The position numbers and the translations under genes were made by a program. 39,846 nucleotides of DNA from an uncultured Pelagibacteraceae bacterium. GTDB lineage: Bacteria > Pseudomonadota > Alphaproteobacteria > Pelagibacterales > Pelagibacteraceae. This document shows positions 14,837 through 23,688 of this stretch, one piece after another; position 1 is the first letter of the stretch, and each line of letters begins with the position of its first letter. The notes under the pieces are model-generated. The model was given only the letters and a program-made list of their open reading frames with translations, searched no databases and was not told the DNA's origin. Where the stretch lies: assembly GCA_902604065.1 (NCBI GenBank), contig CACKXF010000011.1:1-39846 (forward strand). Direction: 5' to 3'.

Positions 14837-16062
14837 CTAGAATAATGCCCTAATCGTTTTTTAATTATATCTTTGTCTTTTAAAGAGTCGCCGCAACTAT
14901 TAACTATAAGTATGTTGTCTTTTTTTAATTTCGGAGCTATTTTAATAGCCTCTGCGAAAGCATGTGACGGTTCTAAAGATGGAGAAATTTTTTCTAAACT
15001 ACTGACTAGTTTAAATGCCTCCAAAGCATCCTCATCGCTTATTGCAGTATACCTAGCTCTCTTAATATCTTTTAAGTAACAATGTATTGGAGAAATTCCT
15101 GGATAGTCTAGACCAGCGCTAATTGACTCCGTTTTTCCTATTTGCCCTTCCTTATCTTGTATCACATATTGTTTCGCGCCATGTAAAATTCCGATTTTAG
15201 AATTATTAGTTAAAGGTGCCGCATGAAGCTTGCTGTTTCTAGGACCGCCTGCTTCTACACCAATTAATTCTATTTGATTTTTATCATAATTAATAAACTC
15301 ATTCCAAAATCCTAAAGCCGAACTTCCTCCTCCTACACAATTTATAAGTTTTAATTTTTTTGGAATTTTTCCAAACTCACTTTTAATTTGCAATATTAAC
15401 TCTCTTGAAATCTGTGATGTACTCCAAGCACATATTTTTATAAATATATTAGGACCTACAGTAGAGCCAACACACATTGCAGTAGAATCACAATTAGATA
15501 CCCAGTAACGCATACATTCACTTACTGCGTCCACTAAAGTCTGACTACCAGTTGTAACAGGTATTATTTCAGCCCCGTTTTCTCTCATAGCTTTAACGTT
15601 AGGTTTTTGCCTTTTTATATCTTTTGCTCCCATAAAGATTTTACATTTAAGACCAAATTTTTTAGCTGCCATAGATAACATCTTACCTGCGTAACCAGCA
15701 CCAGTATCTCCAACTATGTATTTTTTTCCAGATTTTTTTGCAATTAAACAATGAACTGTAGCATTATATATTTTATGAGCTCCTCCATTAGCCTCGGATA
15801 CTACTTTTGCGTAAATTTTAGCTCCACCTATAAATTTACTTAAATTTCTCAAGTATATAAAAGGAGTAGGAGATCCAATATAGTTTTTAAAATAGTAATC
15901 TCTTTGCTCTATAAAATTCCTATTATTCCTGAGCTTTTCAAATAAAACTGTAAGATCATCAATAGGTTTTTTAAGGGTTTCAGGAATAAAATTTCCACCA
16001 AATTTACCACCATAAAAAAAATTTTTGTCGTGTTTATCAATAATTAATTTAGATTTTTTCAT
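14833..16062 (-). CDS. trpB: Tryptophan synthase beta chain, strongly divergent active site
   Basis: PLP enzyme that normally joins indole and L-serine to make tryptophan. The Schiff-base Lys is K97 (GGAHK), and GLDYPG, CVGGGSSA and EDALEAF are in place. Unusual features, using enterobacterial numbering: the KREDL segment before the PLP Lys reads KVVSE; catalytic Glu109 is Asp (D119 in GDTGAG); the serine carboxylate loop TGAGQHG reads TGAGYAG; Lys167 in TLKDA is Val (V177); and the NLSGRGDKD region reads NSCGDSLKDKD. The length of 409 aa is normal, with no frameshift or stop. It overlaps trpF by 14 bases and trpA by four. It may be a co-evolved tryptophan synthase or one changed toward another beta-substitution. 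Confidence 0.85.
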   Translation of the reverse strand: MKKSKLIIDKHDKNFFYGGKFGGNFIPETLKKPIDDLTVLFEKLRNNRNFIEQRDYYFKNYIGSPTPFIYLRNLSKFIGGAKIYAKVVSEANGGAHKIYNATVHCLIAKKSGKKYIVGDTGAGYAGKMLSMAAKKFGLKCKIFMGAKDIKRQKPNVKAMRENGAEIIPVTTGSQTLVDAVSECMRYWVSNCDSTAMCVGSTVGPNIFIKICAWSTSQISRELILQIKSEFGKIPKKLKLINCVGGGSSALGFWNEFINYDKNQIELIGVEAGGPRNSKLHAAPLTNNSKIGILHGAKQYVIQDKEGQIGKTESISAGLDYPGISPIHCYLKDIKRARYTAISDEDALEAFKLVSSLEKISPSLEPSHAFAEAIKIAPKLKKDNILIVNSCGDSLKDKDIIKKRLGHYSR

Positions 16063-16666
16063 TTATTTTATTCACCTCATTTAAAAATTTTCTTATTTTC
16101 TTAATATCTTTTACTTTATTTGTTTCTAAAGAGCCAGAAACATCAACAATATCTGCAAGATTTGCTAGGCTACTAACATTTTTAGTATTAATATTGCCCG
16201 CTACCATTTTTATAATATTTTTAGGAATAAATTTAATCCAATTATAATTCCAACTTACACTTTTTTCATAGCCTGAACTATCCCATAGAATAATATCAGC
16301 AAAATTTTTAAAATTTTTGTAGTTTGCTACATCTCTCTCTTTTTTAATTTGCAAGGCTTTAATTATTTTTATTTTAGTTTTTTTTTTAGCAGATATAATA
16401 AATTTTTTATTCAAATCACCATATAACTGCATAAAGTCTAGATTTAATTTAGTGTATTTAAGAAATTCGTATTCTGAAGGATTAACTAATACCCCAACAA
16501 ATTTCGTTTTATTTTTTTTGATATTAAGTAAATTTTTGGCTTTTTTGAAACTTAGGTTTCTATGGCTTTTGGGATAATTTAAAATAAAACCACAAAATGA
16601 AACATTATTGTCTATACAGAATTTTAATTCTTTCTTTCGTGTTATACCACAAACCTTAACTTTCAT
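16049..16666 (-). CDS. trpF: Phosphoribosylanthranilate isomerase with altered phosphate loops
   Basis: Catalyses the Amadori rearrangement of phosphoribosylanthranilate in tryptophan synthesis. The catalytic Cys is C6 (KVCGITR) and the catalytic Asp is D129 (ILWDSSG). The substrate Arg is R36 (YPKSHR). The two phosphate-binding turns differ from the family norm: SGGLN reads AGNIN, and DVSSGVE reads DVSGSLE. QLHGD reads QLYGD. The length of 205 aa is normal. The start is one base after the pyrF stop, and the end overlaps trpB by 14 bases. Confidence 0.88.
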   Translation of the reverse strand: MKVKVCGITRKKELKFCIDNNVSFCGFILNYPKSHRNLSFKKAKNLLNIKKNKTKFVGVLVNPSEYEFLKYTKLNLDFMQLYGDLNKKFIISAKKKTKIKIIKALQIKKERDVANYKNFKNFADIILWDSSGYEKSVSWNYNWIKFIPKNIIKMVAGNINTKNVSSLANLADIVDVSGSLETNKVKDIKKIRKFLNEVNKINEKI

Positions 16667-16667
16667 C

Positions 16668-17360
16668 TTAGGATAATGAATTGATTAATTTTTGCATATT
16701 CAGTTTAGGGTTTCCTATAGTAATACTTCTTCCTATAACTATGGCATTAGCCCCATTTTTAAATGCCATTAGTGGAGTTGTTACTCTTTTTTGATCTTGA
16801 ATTTTATCACCACTCAAGCGAATACCAGGTGTTATAATTTCCATACCTTTGCAAATTTTTTTTAAATATTTTACTTCATGAGCAGAGCATATTATTCCGT
16901 CAAGTTTTGCTTTTCTTGCTAATTTAGCGTGTAACTTTACAGTATCTTTAATTGTTTTTTTATAACCTATAGCTTTAAAAGCCCTAGGTGATAAACTTGT
17001 TAAAACACTAACACCTAAAATTTTTATATTTTTATTAATTTTTTTTGCTTCCTTTTTAACACATTTGATCATTTCATACCCTCCATTTATGTGAACGGTA
17101 ATGTAGTTAATATTTTTAAGATCCCTTAAAGATTTTAATGCTGCAGTAGCTGTATTAGGAATATCATTTATTTTAAGGTCTAAGAATACGGGAATTCTTT
17201 TTAATTTAGAAATAAAATTTCTTCCACCAGCGCTATAAAAAAACTCTAATCCAAATTTATATCCAATTTTATAATTTTTAATTTTTAAATTAGTGCCTCT
17301 AATAACCGTTTTAGCTTTCGGGATGCTCGAAGTGTCACATGCTACAAAAATTTTTCTCAT
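16668..17360 (-). CDS. pyrF: Orotidine 5'-phosphate decarboxylase
   Basis: Last step of UMP synthesis: decarboxylation of OMP. The catalytic D-x-K-x-x-D array is visible as FLDLKINDIPNT, with Asn in place of the usual His between Lys and Asp. The N-terminal ACDT strand, the PGIR loop and the phosphate-binding IGRSIT end the barrel in the expected order. The length of 230 aa is normal. It lies five bases after ihfB and one base before trpF within the long minus-strand operon. Confidence 0.94.
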   Translation of the reverse strand: MRKIFVACDTSSIPKAKTVIRGTNLKIKNYKIGYKFGLEFFYSAGGRNFISKLKRIPVFLDLKINDIPNTATAALKSLRDLKNINYITVHINGGYEMIKCVKKEAKKINKNIKILGVSVLTSLSPRAFKAIGYKKTIKDTVKLHAKLARKAKLDGIICSAHEVKYLKKICKGMEIITPGIRLSGDKIQDQKRVTTPLMAFKNGANAIVIGRSITIGNPKLNMQKLINSLS

Positions 17361-17365
17361 TTGTA

Positions 17366-17647
17366 TTATGTATTTATTATTTCTTTCAGTCTTTTACTAG
17401 CCCTAAATCTAGCCTTATTTTTTTTTGGGACATATATGGATTCTCCAGTCTTAGGATTTCTAGCATTTCGTTTTTCTTTAACCTCCTTAATAAAAAAAGT
17501 CCCAAACGATCTAATTTCTACAGATTTTTTAATTGATAAAGAATTAGAGATGCTTTCAAAAAAAGTGTTTAATATCTGCAGAAGAATTTTTTTGTCTAAA
17601 TGTTTATTTTTTTCTTTGAGTTTTTTTAATATTTTAGATCGTGACAA
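17366..17647 (-). CDS. ihfB: Integration host factor beta subunit (HU/IHF family)
   Basis: DNA-bending nucleoid protein of 93 aa. The beta-arm motif RNPKTGESIYVP, with the intercalating Pro, and the preceding SFGTFFIKEV are diagnostic of the HU/IHF family. Location directly downstream of rpsA is the classic position of ihfB in Proteobacteria, which favours IHF beta over HU. No spacer separates it from the rpsA stop. IHF acts as a heterodimer with IhfA, which is not in this window. Confidence 0.9.
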   Translation of the reverse strand: MSRSKILKKLKEKNKHLDKKILLQILNTFFESISNSLSIKKSVEIRSFGTFFIKEVKEKRNARNPKTGESIYVPKKNKARFRASKRLKEIINT

Positions 17648-19381
17648 TTACTTATCTTTTTTTTTAGTGCTTTTTCTTCCTAGTGCTTTTTCAAATATTC
17701 CTTTAAGGGTAGCGCCTGATTTGGTTGCACCTTCTCCAAATTTAGCTACTAAACTTTTCTCTTCATCTATCTGAGCCGCTTTGACGCTTAATTTAATCTT
17801 TCTTTTCTCAGTATCTAATTCTGTAATCTTTGCGTCTAGAGCATTACCAGGCGAAAAGACTTCTGGCCTTGCATCTGCAGAAGTTTTGGCTAAATCTGCC
17901 TTTTTAATAGAAACTATTAGTTTTTTTTCATTATCTATAGAAACCTTTACTCCTGTTTTCATTACTTCATGAACTCTGGTAGTAATAACATCGCCAACAT
18001 CTTTCTTATTTTCTTTAAACCAGTCTAGTGGGTCTTTGTCCAAGGCTCTTTTAGAAAATCTTATTTTTTCATCTTTAACTTCAATTACTTTTACTTCAAT
18101 CAAATCATTTTTTTTGTAAGAGTCTAAATTTTCTATTTTTTCATCAAAATTTAATTCTTTGTAGTGTAGCATCCCAACAAGCCCCGAGTCTAACTCGCCA
18201 AAAATTGCTTTGTCAGTAATATTTTTAATTTTAATTTTAACTTTTTTACCTACTGAGTCAGCTATTTTATTCCAAGGGTTTTCTAAAGTCTCTCTATAAG
18301 ATAGTGATATTCTCTTAGCTTCTTTATCAATATTTATTATTTTAACTTTTACGTTTTGTGAAGGTGATAAAACTTTACTAGGTTGAACATTTCGATTTTG
18401 CCAAGATAATTCACTGTTATGTATTAGCCCTTCAACCCCCTCCTCTAATTTGACAAATACACCATAGTCCATAAGTTTTGTGCAAGAACCATCATAAATT
18501 TCTCCAATCTTAAATTTTTTAGATAAATTTTCATAAGGATCTTCCGTTAAAGCTTTAATTGATGCTGACACTCTATTAGTTGTTTTGTCGATTTTTGTAA
18601 TTTTAACTTTAAGGCTTTGCCCAATTGTAACTAAGTCGGCAGGTTTCTTTACTCTTCCATAAGATAAATCACTTACATGCAAAAGAGCATCTATACCATC
18701 TATGTCTAAAAAAATTCCCCAATCAGTAGTAGCTTTAACTTTTGCATTTTCTACAATGTCACCTTCTTTTAAATTTTTAAGAGCTTCTTTTAGTTCGGCG
18801 TTTTTACTTTTTTCTAGCACTGCTCTTCTGCTAGTACAAACATTCCCTCTTTTTTTATCTATTCTAGTTGCAATCACTTTAATAGGTGTGTTCATAAGAT
18901 GATCTACTTTTTTAAGTGGTCGAACGTCTATCTGTGAAGAAGGCATAAAAGTCGGAAGGCCATCAACGTTACAAACATAGCCACCTTTAACTTTACCAGT
19001 AATTAATCCAGTAACTTCCTCTTGAGTTTCAAAAACTTTTTCCATTTTTTTCCAAGCAGCCATTCTTTTTGCTTTTTCTCGAGAAATCACTATCTCTCCT
19101 TTAAAGCTTTCAATTCTTTCTAAATAAACATCTACTTTTGAACCTACTTTTAATTTGTCAAAGTCTGAGTCATTTTTAAATTCTTCTATAGGTATCATTC
19201 CTTCCATTTTAGCTTTGCAATCTACGACTACAAAATTTTTGGTAATTTCAGTAACTACAGCTTTTATAATTTCGTTTTCTTTAAGTTTACGTTCTTTAAA
19301 ATCTTCATCTAATAAAGATTTAAATTCATCGTATTTAGGATTAGTTTCAGAAGGGTATTTTTGACCTAGTTCAGTTGCCAT
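17648..19381 (-). CDS. rpsA: 30S ribosomal protein S1
   Basis: RNA-binding ribosomal protein that recruits mRNAs, which matters for genes with weak Shine-Dalgarno sequences such as most here. Six S1 (OB-fold) repeats can be followed; examples are VVDCKAKMEGMIP in repeat 1, DGIDALLHVSDLSYGRV in repeat 3 and EEGVEGLIHNSELSW in repeat 4. The later repeats are less conserved. The length of 577 aa matches E. coli S1 (557). The start overlaps the cmk stop by 11 bases, the standard cmk-rpsA arrangement. The C-terminal tail is Lys-rich (RKSTKKKDK). A separate promoter inside cmk is likely for a protein needed in this quantity but was not identified. Confidence 0.96.
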   Translation of the reverse strand: MATELGQKYPSETNPKYDEFKSLLDEDFKERKLKENEIIKAVVTEITKNFVVVDCKAKMEGMIPIEEFKNDSDFDKLKVGSKVDVYLERIESFKGEIVISREKAKRMAAWKKMEKVFETQEEVTGLITGKVKGGYVCNVDGLPTFMPSSQIDVRPLKKVDHLMNTPIKVIATRIDKKRGNVCTSRRAVLEKSKNAELKEALKNLKEGDIVENAKVKATTDWGIFLDIDGIDALLHVSDLSYGRVKKPADLVTIGQSLKVKITKIDKTTNRVSASIKALTEDPYENLSKKFKIGEIYDGSCTKLMDYGVFVKLEEGVEGLIHNSELSWQNRNVQPSKVLSPSQNVKVKIINIDKEAKRISLSYRETLENPWNKIADSVGKKVKIKIKNITDKAIFGELDSGLVGMLHYKELNFDEKIENLDSYKKNDLIEVKVIEVKDEKIRFSKRALDKDPLDWFKENKKDVGDVITTRVHEVMKTGVKVSIDNEKKLIVSIKKADLAKTSADARPEVFSPGNALDAKITELDTEKRKIKLSVKAAQIDEEKSLVAKFGEGATKSGATLKGIFEKALGRKSTKKKDK

Positions 19382-20030
19382 ATTTATTTTTTATCACTCT
19401 ATCAATATGTTTCGACATTTTTTTAATCATTTCGTTTTTGTTTAATTTTCCGGTGTGGATTTCTAGCGCATCTCTATGTTTGAGTAAAGGGCTATGTTTT
19501 CTGTTTTTATCCCTTAAATTACGTGATTTTATTGACTTTTTCACCTCAAGTAGTTTTATTTTAGAATTGTATTTTTTTAATTCTTTATACCTTCTTTTTG
19601 CGGCAATATCTAAATCACAAGTGAAATAAAATTTTACATCCGCACCTGGCAGTATTTCAGTCGAAATATCTCTTCCTTCTATAATACATTTTCCATGTTT
19701 TCTAGAGAAGGCAATTTGATAATTCTTTAAAATATCTCTAATTTTTTTTATCTTTGCTATTTGAGATGTGTGATTAGAAACTCTTTGAGAGTTCAAGTTT
19801 ATTTTTTTTTGTATTTTACTTATATTTAATTTTTTAAATATTTTTTTTAGAAAAAGGATCTTGTTTTTTGGTTTTTTTTGAAGCAGAAGAAAACCAGCAT
19901 ATCTATATAACATTCCTGAAGATAAAAACTTCAATTTATATTTTTTTGAAATTAATTTAGCTCCAGTAGTTTTTCCACTAGCGGCTCCTCCATCACAACT
20001 AATAACTATTTTCATATTATTTTTTTTCAA
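19371..20030 (-). CDS. cmk: Cytidylate kinase
   Basis: Phosphorylates CMP and dCMP with ATP. The P-loop is DGGAASGKTT near the N-terminus (usually GPSGSGKGT), followed by SSGMLYRYAG for the usual DTGALYR. The CMP-binding GRDISTEILPGADVKFY and the LID region with RDKNRKHSPL are also present. The length of 219 aa is normal. The first residues KKNN could be dispensable, as a second Met follows at residue 6. It overlaps aroA by 14 bases and rpsA by 11, in the widespread aroA-cmk-rpsA order. Confidence 0.92.
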   Translation of the reverse strand: MKKNNMKIVISCDGGAASGKTTGAKLISKKYKLKFLSSGMLYRYAGFLLLQKKPKNKILFLKKIFKKLNISKIQKKINLNSQRVSNHTSQIAKIKKIRDILKNYQIAFSRKHGKCIIEGRDISTEILPGADVKFYFTCDLDIAAKRRYKELKKYNSKIKLLEVKKSIKSRNLRDKNRKHSPLLKHRDALEIHTGKLNKNEMIKKMSKHIDRVIKNKYGN

Positions 20031-21360
20031 ATTTTCCTCCTAAATTTTTTATTATTTTTAAAAAGTTAGGAGAAGAGGTGTTAACAGTCTCAAAATTATT
20101 TATTTGTGTTTTAGCGCCAGTAATTAAAGCTAATATTGAAGCCGACATACAAATTCTATGATCTCCTAAATCAGGTACTTTAATATTCTTCTGGGTTAAT
20201 ACCTTTTTATTACTTCCAAAGATTTTGAGATTTTTATTTTTATAAATGGAAGATATTCCTATTTGTTTAAGGACTTTTTGCATTTCTTTTACTCTGTCAC
20301 TTTCTTTATTTGATAAATCTTCTATGCCATAAAAATTTGAAACTCCGTTTATTAAAGCTGACATTACAAATAAAATTGGATATTCATCGGTAGTGTTTAA
20401 GTAATATTTTTTAGATGCATTTATGGGCTTTAACTTACTGCTCTTTACTATAATATCACCAACTTTCTCATTATTAATATTTTTTATATTTATAAAATTA
20501 ATTTTAGCTCCACTTTTTTTTAATAAAAGATAAAAGCCAATTCTTGTTGGGTTCAATCCGACATTTTGGATTTTTAATTGAGAACTACTTTTTAGTAAAG
20601 TTAAAGCAGTAAAAAACGCAGCCGAAGATGGATCTCCAGGAACCCTAATTTTAAACTTATTTAAATAATTTTTACCGATTACAGTTATTGATTTTTTTTG
20701 GGTAGTAACTATTTTAATCGTTTTTTTGTTTGCACTTAACATTTTCTCAGTATGGTCCCTACTATAGTTCTTTTCATTGATAATAGTTTCTCCATAAGAA
20801 TTTAAACCAGCAAGTATTACCGCACTTTTCAATTGAGCAGAAGTGCCCGATTGATAATTGATACCTACAGGATAATTAGAAGAAATAATTTTTAGTGGGA
20901 AAGTAAATTTATTTTTTGGATGAAACTCTGCTCCAAATTGATTCATCAGATCAATTAATTTTTTCATATTTCTTTTGTTAAGAGATTTATCACCCGATAG
21001 TGCAATTTTAATATTTGGTGTTGTAGAAAGAATTCCTATAATCAACCTAGCTAATGTTCCTGAATTACCAAGATTTAACCTTCTCAAATTTTTTACTCGT
21101 AAAGACCCTAGACCTTTTCCATAAATTTCATATTTTTTATTTTTTTTCTTTAAAATTTTGATCCCTAAACTTTTTAAACAATTTATTGTTGAATATACAT
21201 CTTCTGACTCCAAAATATTTTCAGCGATTGATATACCTTGACTTATAGAACCAATCAAAAAAGATCTTATAGAAATAGATTTATCACTGTCTACTACAAT
21301 TGCTTTTTTAAAATTACCAATAGGTTGTGAGATGATTAAAGAAAATTTTTTTGAACTCAT
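20017..21360 (-). CDS. aroA: 3-phosphoshikimate 1-carboxyvinyltransferase (EPSP synthase)
   Basis: Shikimate pathway enzyme that joins PEP and shikimate 3-phosphate. The shikimate-binding DSDKSISIRS near residue 23, LGNSGTLARLI (PEP site), GTSAQLKSA, PGDPSSAAFF, TDEYPILF with the catalytic Asp, and GDHRICM are all in the proper order. The length of 447 aa is normal. The start codon overlaps the lptB stop by one base (TAATG). In most Alphaproteobacteria lptB is followed by rpoN rather than aroA, so this junction joins two blocks that are usually separate. Confidence 0.95.
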   Translation of the reverse strand: MSSKKFSLIISQPIGNFKKAIVVDSDKSISIRSFLIGSISQGISIAENILESEDVYSTINCLKSLGIKILKKKNKKYEIYGKGLGSLRVKNLRRLNLGNSGTLARLIIGILSTTPNIKIALSGDKSLNKRNMKKLIDLMNQFGAEFHPKNKFTFPLKIISSNYPVGINYQSGTSAQLKSAVILAGLNSYGETIINEKNYSRDHTEKMLSANKKTIKIVTTQKKSITVIGKNYLNKFKIRVPGDPSSAAFFTALTLLKSSSQLKIQNVGLNPTRIGFYLLLKKSGAKINFINIKNINNEKVGDIIVKSSKLKPINASKKYYLNTTDEYPILFVMSALINGVSNFYGIEDLSNKESDRVKEMQKVLKQIGISSIYKNKNLKIFGSNKKVLTQKNIKVPDLGDHRICMSASILALITGAKTQINNFETVNTSSPNFLKIIKNLGGKFEKK

Positions 21361-22121
21361 TAATTTGAAGAGTACTGATTTCCAAAATATAATTGTATAG
21401 CTTTCGATGATTTTAATATTTCATTAGGAGTACCTTGAGCTATAATCGATTGTTCGCCTAAAACATAAGCTCTATCTACAACATCAAATAAATTTCTCAC
21501 TTGGTGATCTGTTATTAAAATTGAGCAACCGTAAGATTGAATTTTTAATATATATTTTTGGATATCTTGAACAACTATTGGATCTAATGCTGCCATAGGC
21601 TCATCCAACAAAATGACTTTTGGTTTGTTAATCATTATTCTTGCCATCATAAGCCTTCTAACTTCCCCTCCGGATAGTACGTTACTATTTAGCGTTCTTA
21701 AATGTTGTAAATTAAATTCATCAAGGAGTTTTTCAGTAATTCTTCTTTGCTCTTCAGAACTTTTAATTGATAGTTGGCAAATGCCTAACAAGTTATCGTA
21801 AACAGACATGTTAAAAACACTTCTTTGTTGACTAAGATAGCCTAATCCCAACTTTGCTCTTTCATGTATAGGAATTTCCGAAATATCTTTGTTGCCAATA
21901 ATTATTTTGCCTTTATCAGCCATGTACTGGCCAATTATTATATTATATAAAGTAGATTTTCCGGATCCATTAGGACCCAGCAAGCCTACAATTTCTCCTG
22001 GGTGCATCTCAATAGAAATTTTTTTCAAGATAGGTCTTCCATCAAATGATTTACTAATTTCTTTTAATTCAAAGATGGGTTTATTCTTTTTGAATTTTAT
22101 TATTCTAAATCCTTTTTTCAT
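21360..22121 (-). CDS. lptB: LPS export ABC transporter ATPase LptB
   Basis: Cytoplasmic ATPase of the LptB2FGC complex that extracts lipopolysaccharide from the inner membrane. Walker A GPNGSGKST, Q-loop YLSQQRSVF, signature LSGGEVRR, Walker B VILLDEP and the H-loop DHQVR are all visible. The length of 253 aa is normal. An N-terminal extension MKKGFRIIKFKKNK precedes the usual start of the domain. It overlaps lptC by four bases (ATGA). The lptA gene normally between lptC and lptB is absent. Confidence 0.94.
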   Translation of the reverse strand: MKKGFRIIKFKKNKPIFELKEISKSFDGRPILKKISIEMHPGEIVGLLGPNGSGKSTLYNIIIGQYMADKGKIIIGNKDISEIPIHERAKLGLGYLSQQRSVFNMSVYDNLLGICQLSIKSSEEQRRITEKLLDEFNLQHLRTLNSNVLSGGEVRRLMMARIMINKPKVILLDEPMAALDPIVVQDIQKYILKIQSYGCSILITDHQVRNLFDVVDRAYVLGEQSIIAQGTPNEILKSSKAIQLYFGNQYSSN

Positions 22122-22708
22122 TTGTTTAAATTTATCTTAACCTGTTCACTATTATTCATTAAAAAATTAACTGATTGTTTTTCAAGATCTAATTCTAAAA
22201 CATCGCTCTCAAAAGTTCCATCTAAACTTTCACCTTCAACATTTCCATAAACATTTATCATTCTTTTTGAGTTGAAATAATCCAAATTATCAGAAAATAT
22301 TTTATTAGTATCTTGAATAACTTTTACATTCTCTCTAAATTCCATATCATTTGATATATTATTATATTTACCGTTATCTCCGTAAATATTGAGTATCTTT
22401 CCGTTTTTAAAATAAAATATTGCATTCATATTTACCATATTGATGAGCTCTGGATTTTGTTCATCAAAAGAAGCAAACTGAGATTTCAAAACATATCTAT
22501 TTCCATTTACGTCGATCCCTTTGTATTCTACATCTTCAAAATAGTTTGAAGTCGTATCTTCCTCATTAGATTCGATTAATTTATTATTAACCAATTCTGA
22601 GTCTTGGTTTTTAATATTTTTATAATAATAAACAAAATAAAAAATAGTTATTGCAAGTAAGAACAGAAAGCTCTGGATAGCAATTAATTTTCTTTTTCTT
22701 TTGCTCAT
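22118..22708 (-). CDS. lptC: LPS export protein LptC
   Basis: Bitopic inner-membrane protein that passes LPS from LptFG to the periplasmic bridge. A basic N-terminus (MSKRKRK) is followed by a single membrane segment at about residues 10-28 and then a periplasmic beta-jellyroll domain with the family's strand pattern (YKGIDVNGNRYVLKS, GKILNIYGDNGKY). The length of 196 aa is right for LptC alone, so it is not an LptC-LptA fusion. Position between kdsD and lptB supports the call, as sequence conservation in this family is weak. Confidence 0.88.
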   Translation of the reverse strand: MSKRKRKLIAIQSFLFLLAITIFYFVYYYKNIKNQDSELVNNKLIESNEEDTTSNYFEDVEYKGIDVNGNRYVLKSQFASFDEQNPELINMVNMNAIFYFKNGKILNIYGDNGKYNNISNDMEFRENVKVIQDTNKIFSDNLDYFNSKRMINVYGNVEGESLDGTFESDVLELDLEKQSVNFLMNNSEQVKINLNK

Positions 22709-23688
22709 TTTATTCCAAATTGTAAAATTGAATGAATATGAACTATACCCTTTAAATCAGCATGCTTTTTGTTTGTAGAGTAACTTTTTTCTGAAGTAAC
22801 TAGTAAACTAGTTATTTTTCTATTGTTCATAATTGACAAAGCTTTAGAGGCAGTAGATGTTTCTGAAATAAATAATGGTTTAGGATTCATATAAGTTTTT
22901 AAACTCTCTTTTTTTAAATTATACCTCAAACTTCTTCTTGCATCCCCATCAGTTAAAATTCCTTTTACTTTTTTCTTATCCATTACTATGGCTACACCAA
23001 GTTTATGTTTAGTAATTTTATTTGATGCTTCTTTTAAACTACTCTTAATATTAATTTTAGGCACTTTTGATCCTGAAACCATTATATCTTTTACCAACAA
23101 AAGTGTTTGGCCAATGTTTCCCCCTGGATGATATACTTTAAATCTTTCTTTTGAAAATTTTATTTTATTCATCAAAGCTACAGCCAAACAATCCCCTAAT
23201 AGTAAAGTAATACTAGTGCTAGTTGTTGGCACCATACCAGTTGGATCAGACTCTTTTACTTTAGGAATTAAAATTTTGATATCACTAGCTTTAATTAAAA
23301 TACTATCTGGCTTAGAGGCGATACCTATAACTTTAATATTAAATCTATTAGCATACCGCAGCATATTAGAAAGTTCTGTAGTGTTCCCTGAGTAAGAGAA
23401 AACCAGAAGAAGGTCTCTCTTATCAATTTGTCCAAGGTCCCCGTGGTTTGCTTCACTTGGGCTTAAAAAGAAAGACGATATTCCTACAGAAGATAACGTT
23501 GAAGAAATTTTTCTTGCTATTAAACCTGATTTTCCTACGCCAGCACAAATTACTTTTCCTTTACAATTGTAGATAGAATCAACGGCCTTAATAAAAGAGG
23601 AGTTAAAGACCTTATTTATTTTTTTTAATTCAGAAATTTGCTTTGAAGCAGAGTCTTTTGCTAATTTTATATAATTTTTTTTTTTCAT
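22705..23688 (-). CDS. kdsD: Arabinose-5-phosphate isomerase (KdsD/KpsF)
   Basis: Converts ribulose 5-phosphate to arabinose 5-phosphate, the first step of KDO synthesis for LPS. A sugar isomerase (SIS) domain occupies roughly residues 35-170, with GVGKSGLIARKISSTLSSVG, SPSEANHGDLG and SYSGNTTEL. Two CBS domains follow, roughly 200-320, including the ILTDGDARRSL segment. The length of 327 aa is standard. It shares one base with rnd upstream and four with lptC downstream. KdsB for the last cytoplasmic KDO step is elsewhere in this window on the other strand. Confidence 0.95.
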   Translation of the reverse strand: MKKKNYIKLAKDSASKQISELKKINKVFNSSFIKAVDSIYNCKGKVICAGVGKSGLIARKISSTLSSVGISSFFLSPSEANHGDLGQIDKRDLLLVFSYSGNTTELSNMLRYANRFNIKVIGIASKPDSILIKASDIKILIPKVKESDPTGMVPTTSTSITLLLGDCLAVALMNKIKFSKERFKVYHPGGNIGQTLLLVKDIMVSGSKVPKINIKSSLKEASNKITKHKLGVAIVMDKKKVKGILTDGDARRSLRYNLKKESLKTYMNPKPLFISETSTASKALSIMNNRKITSLLVTSEKSYSTNKKHADLKGIVHIHSILQFGIK

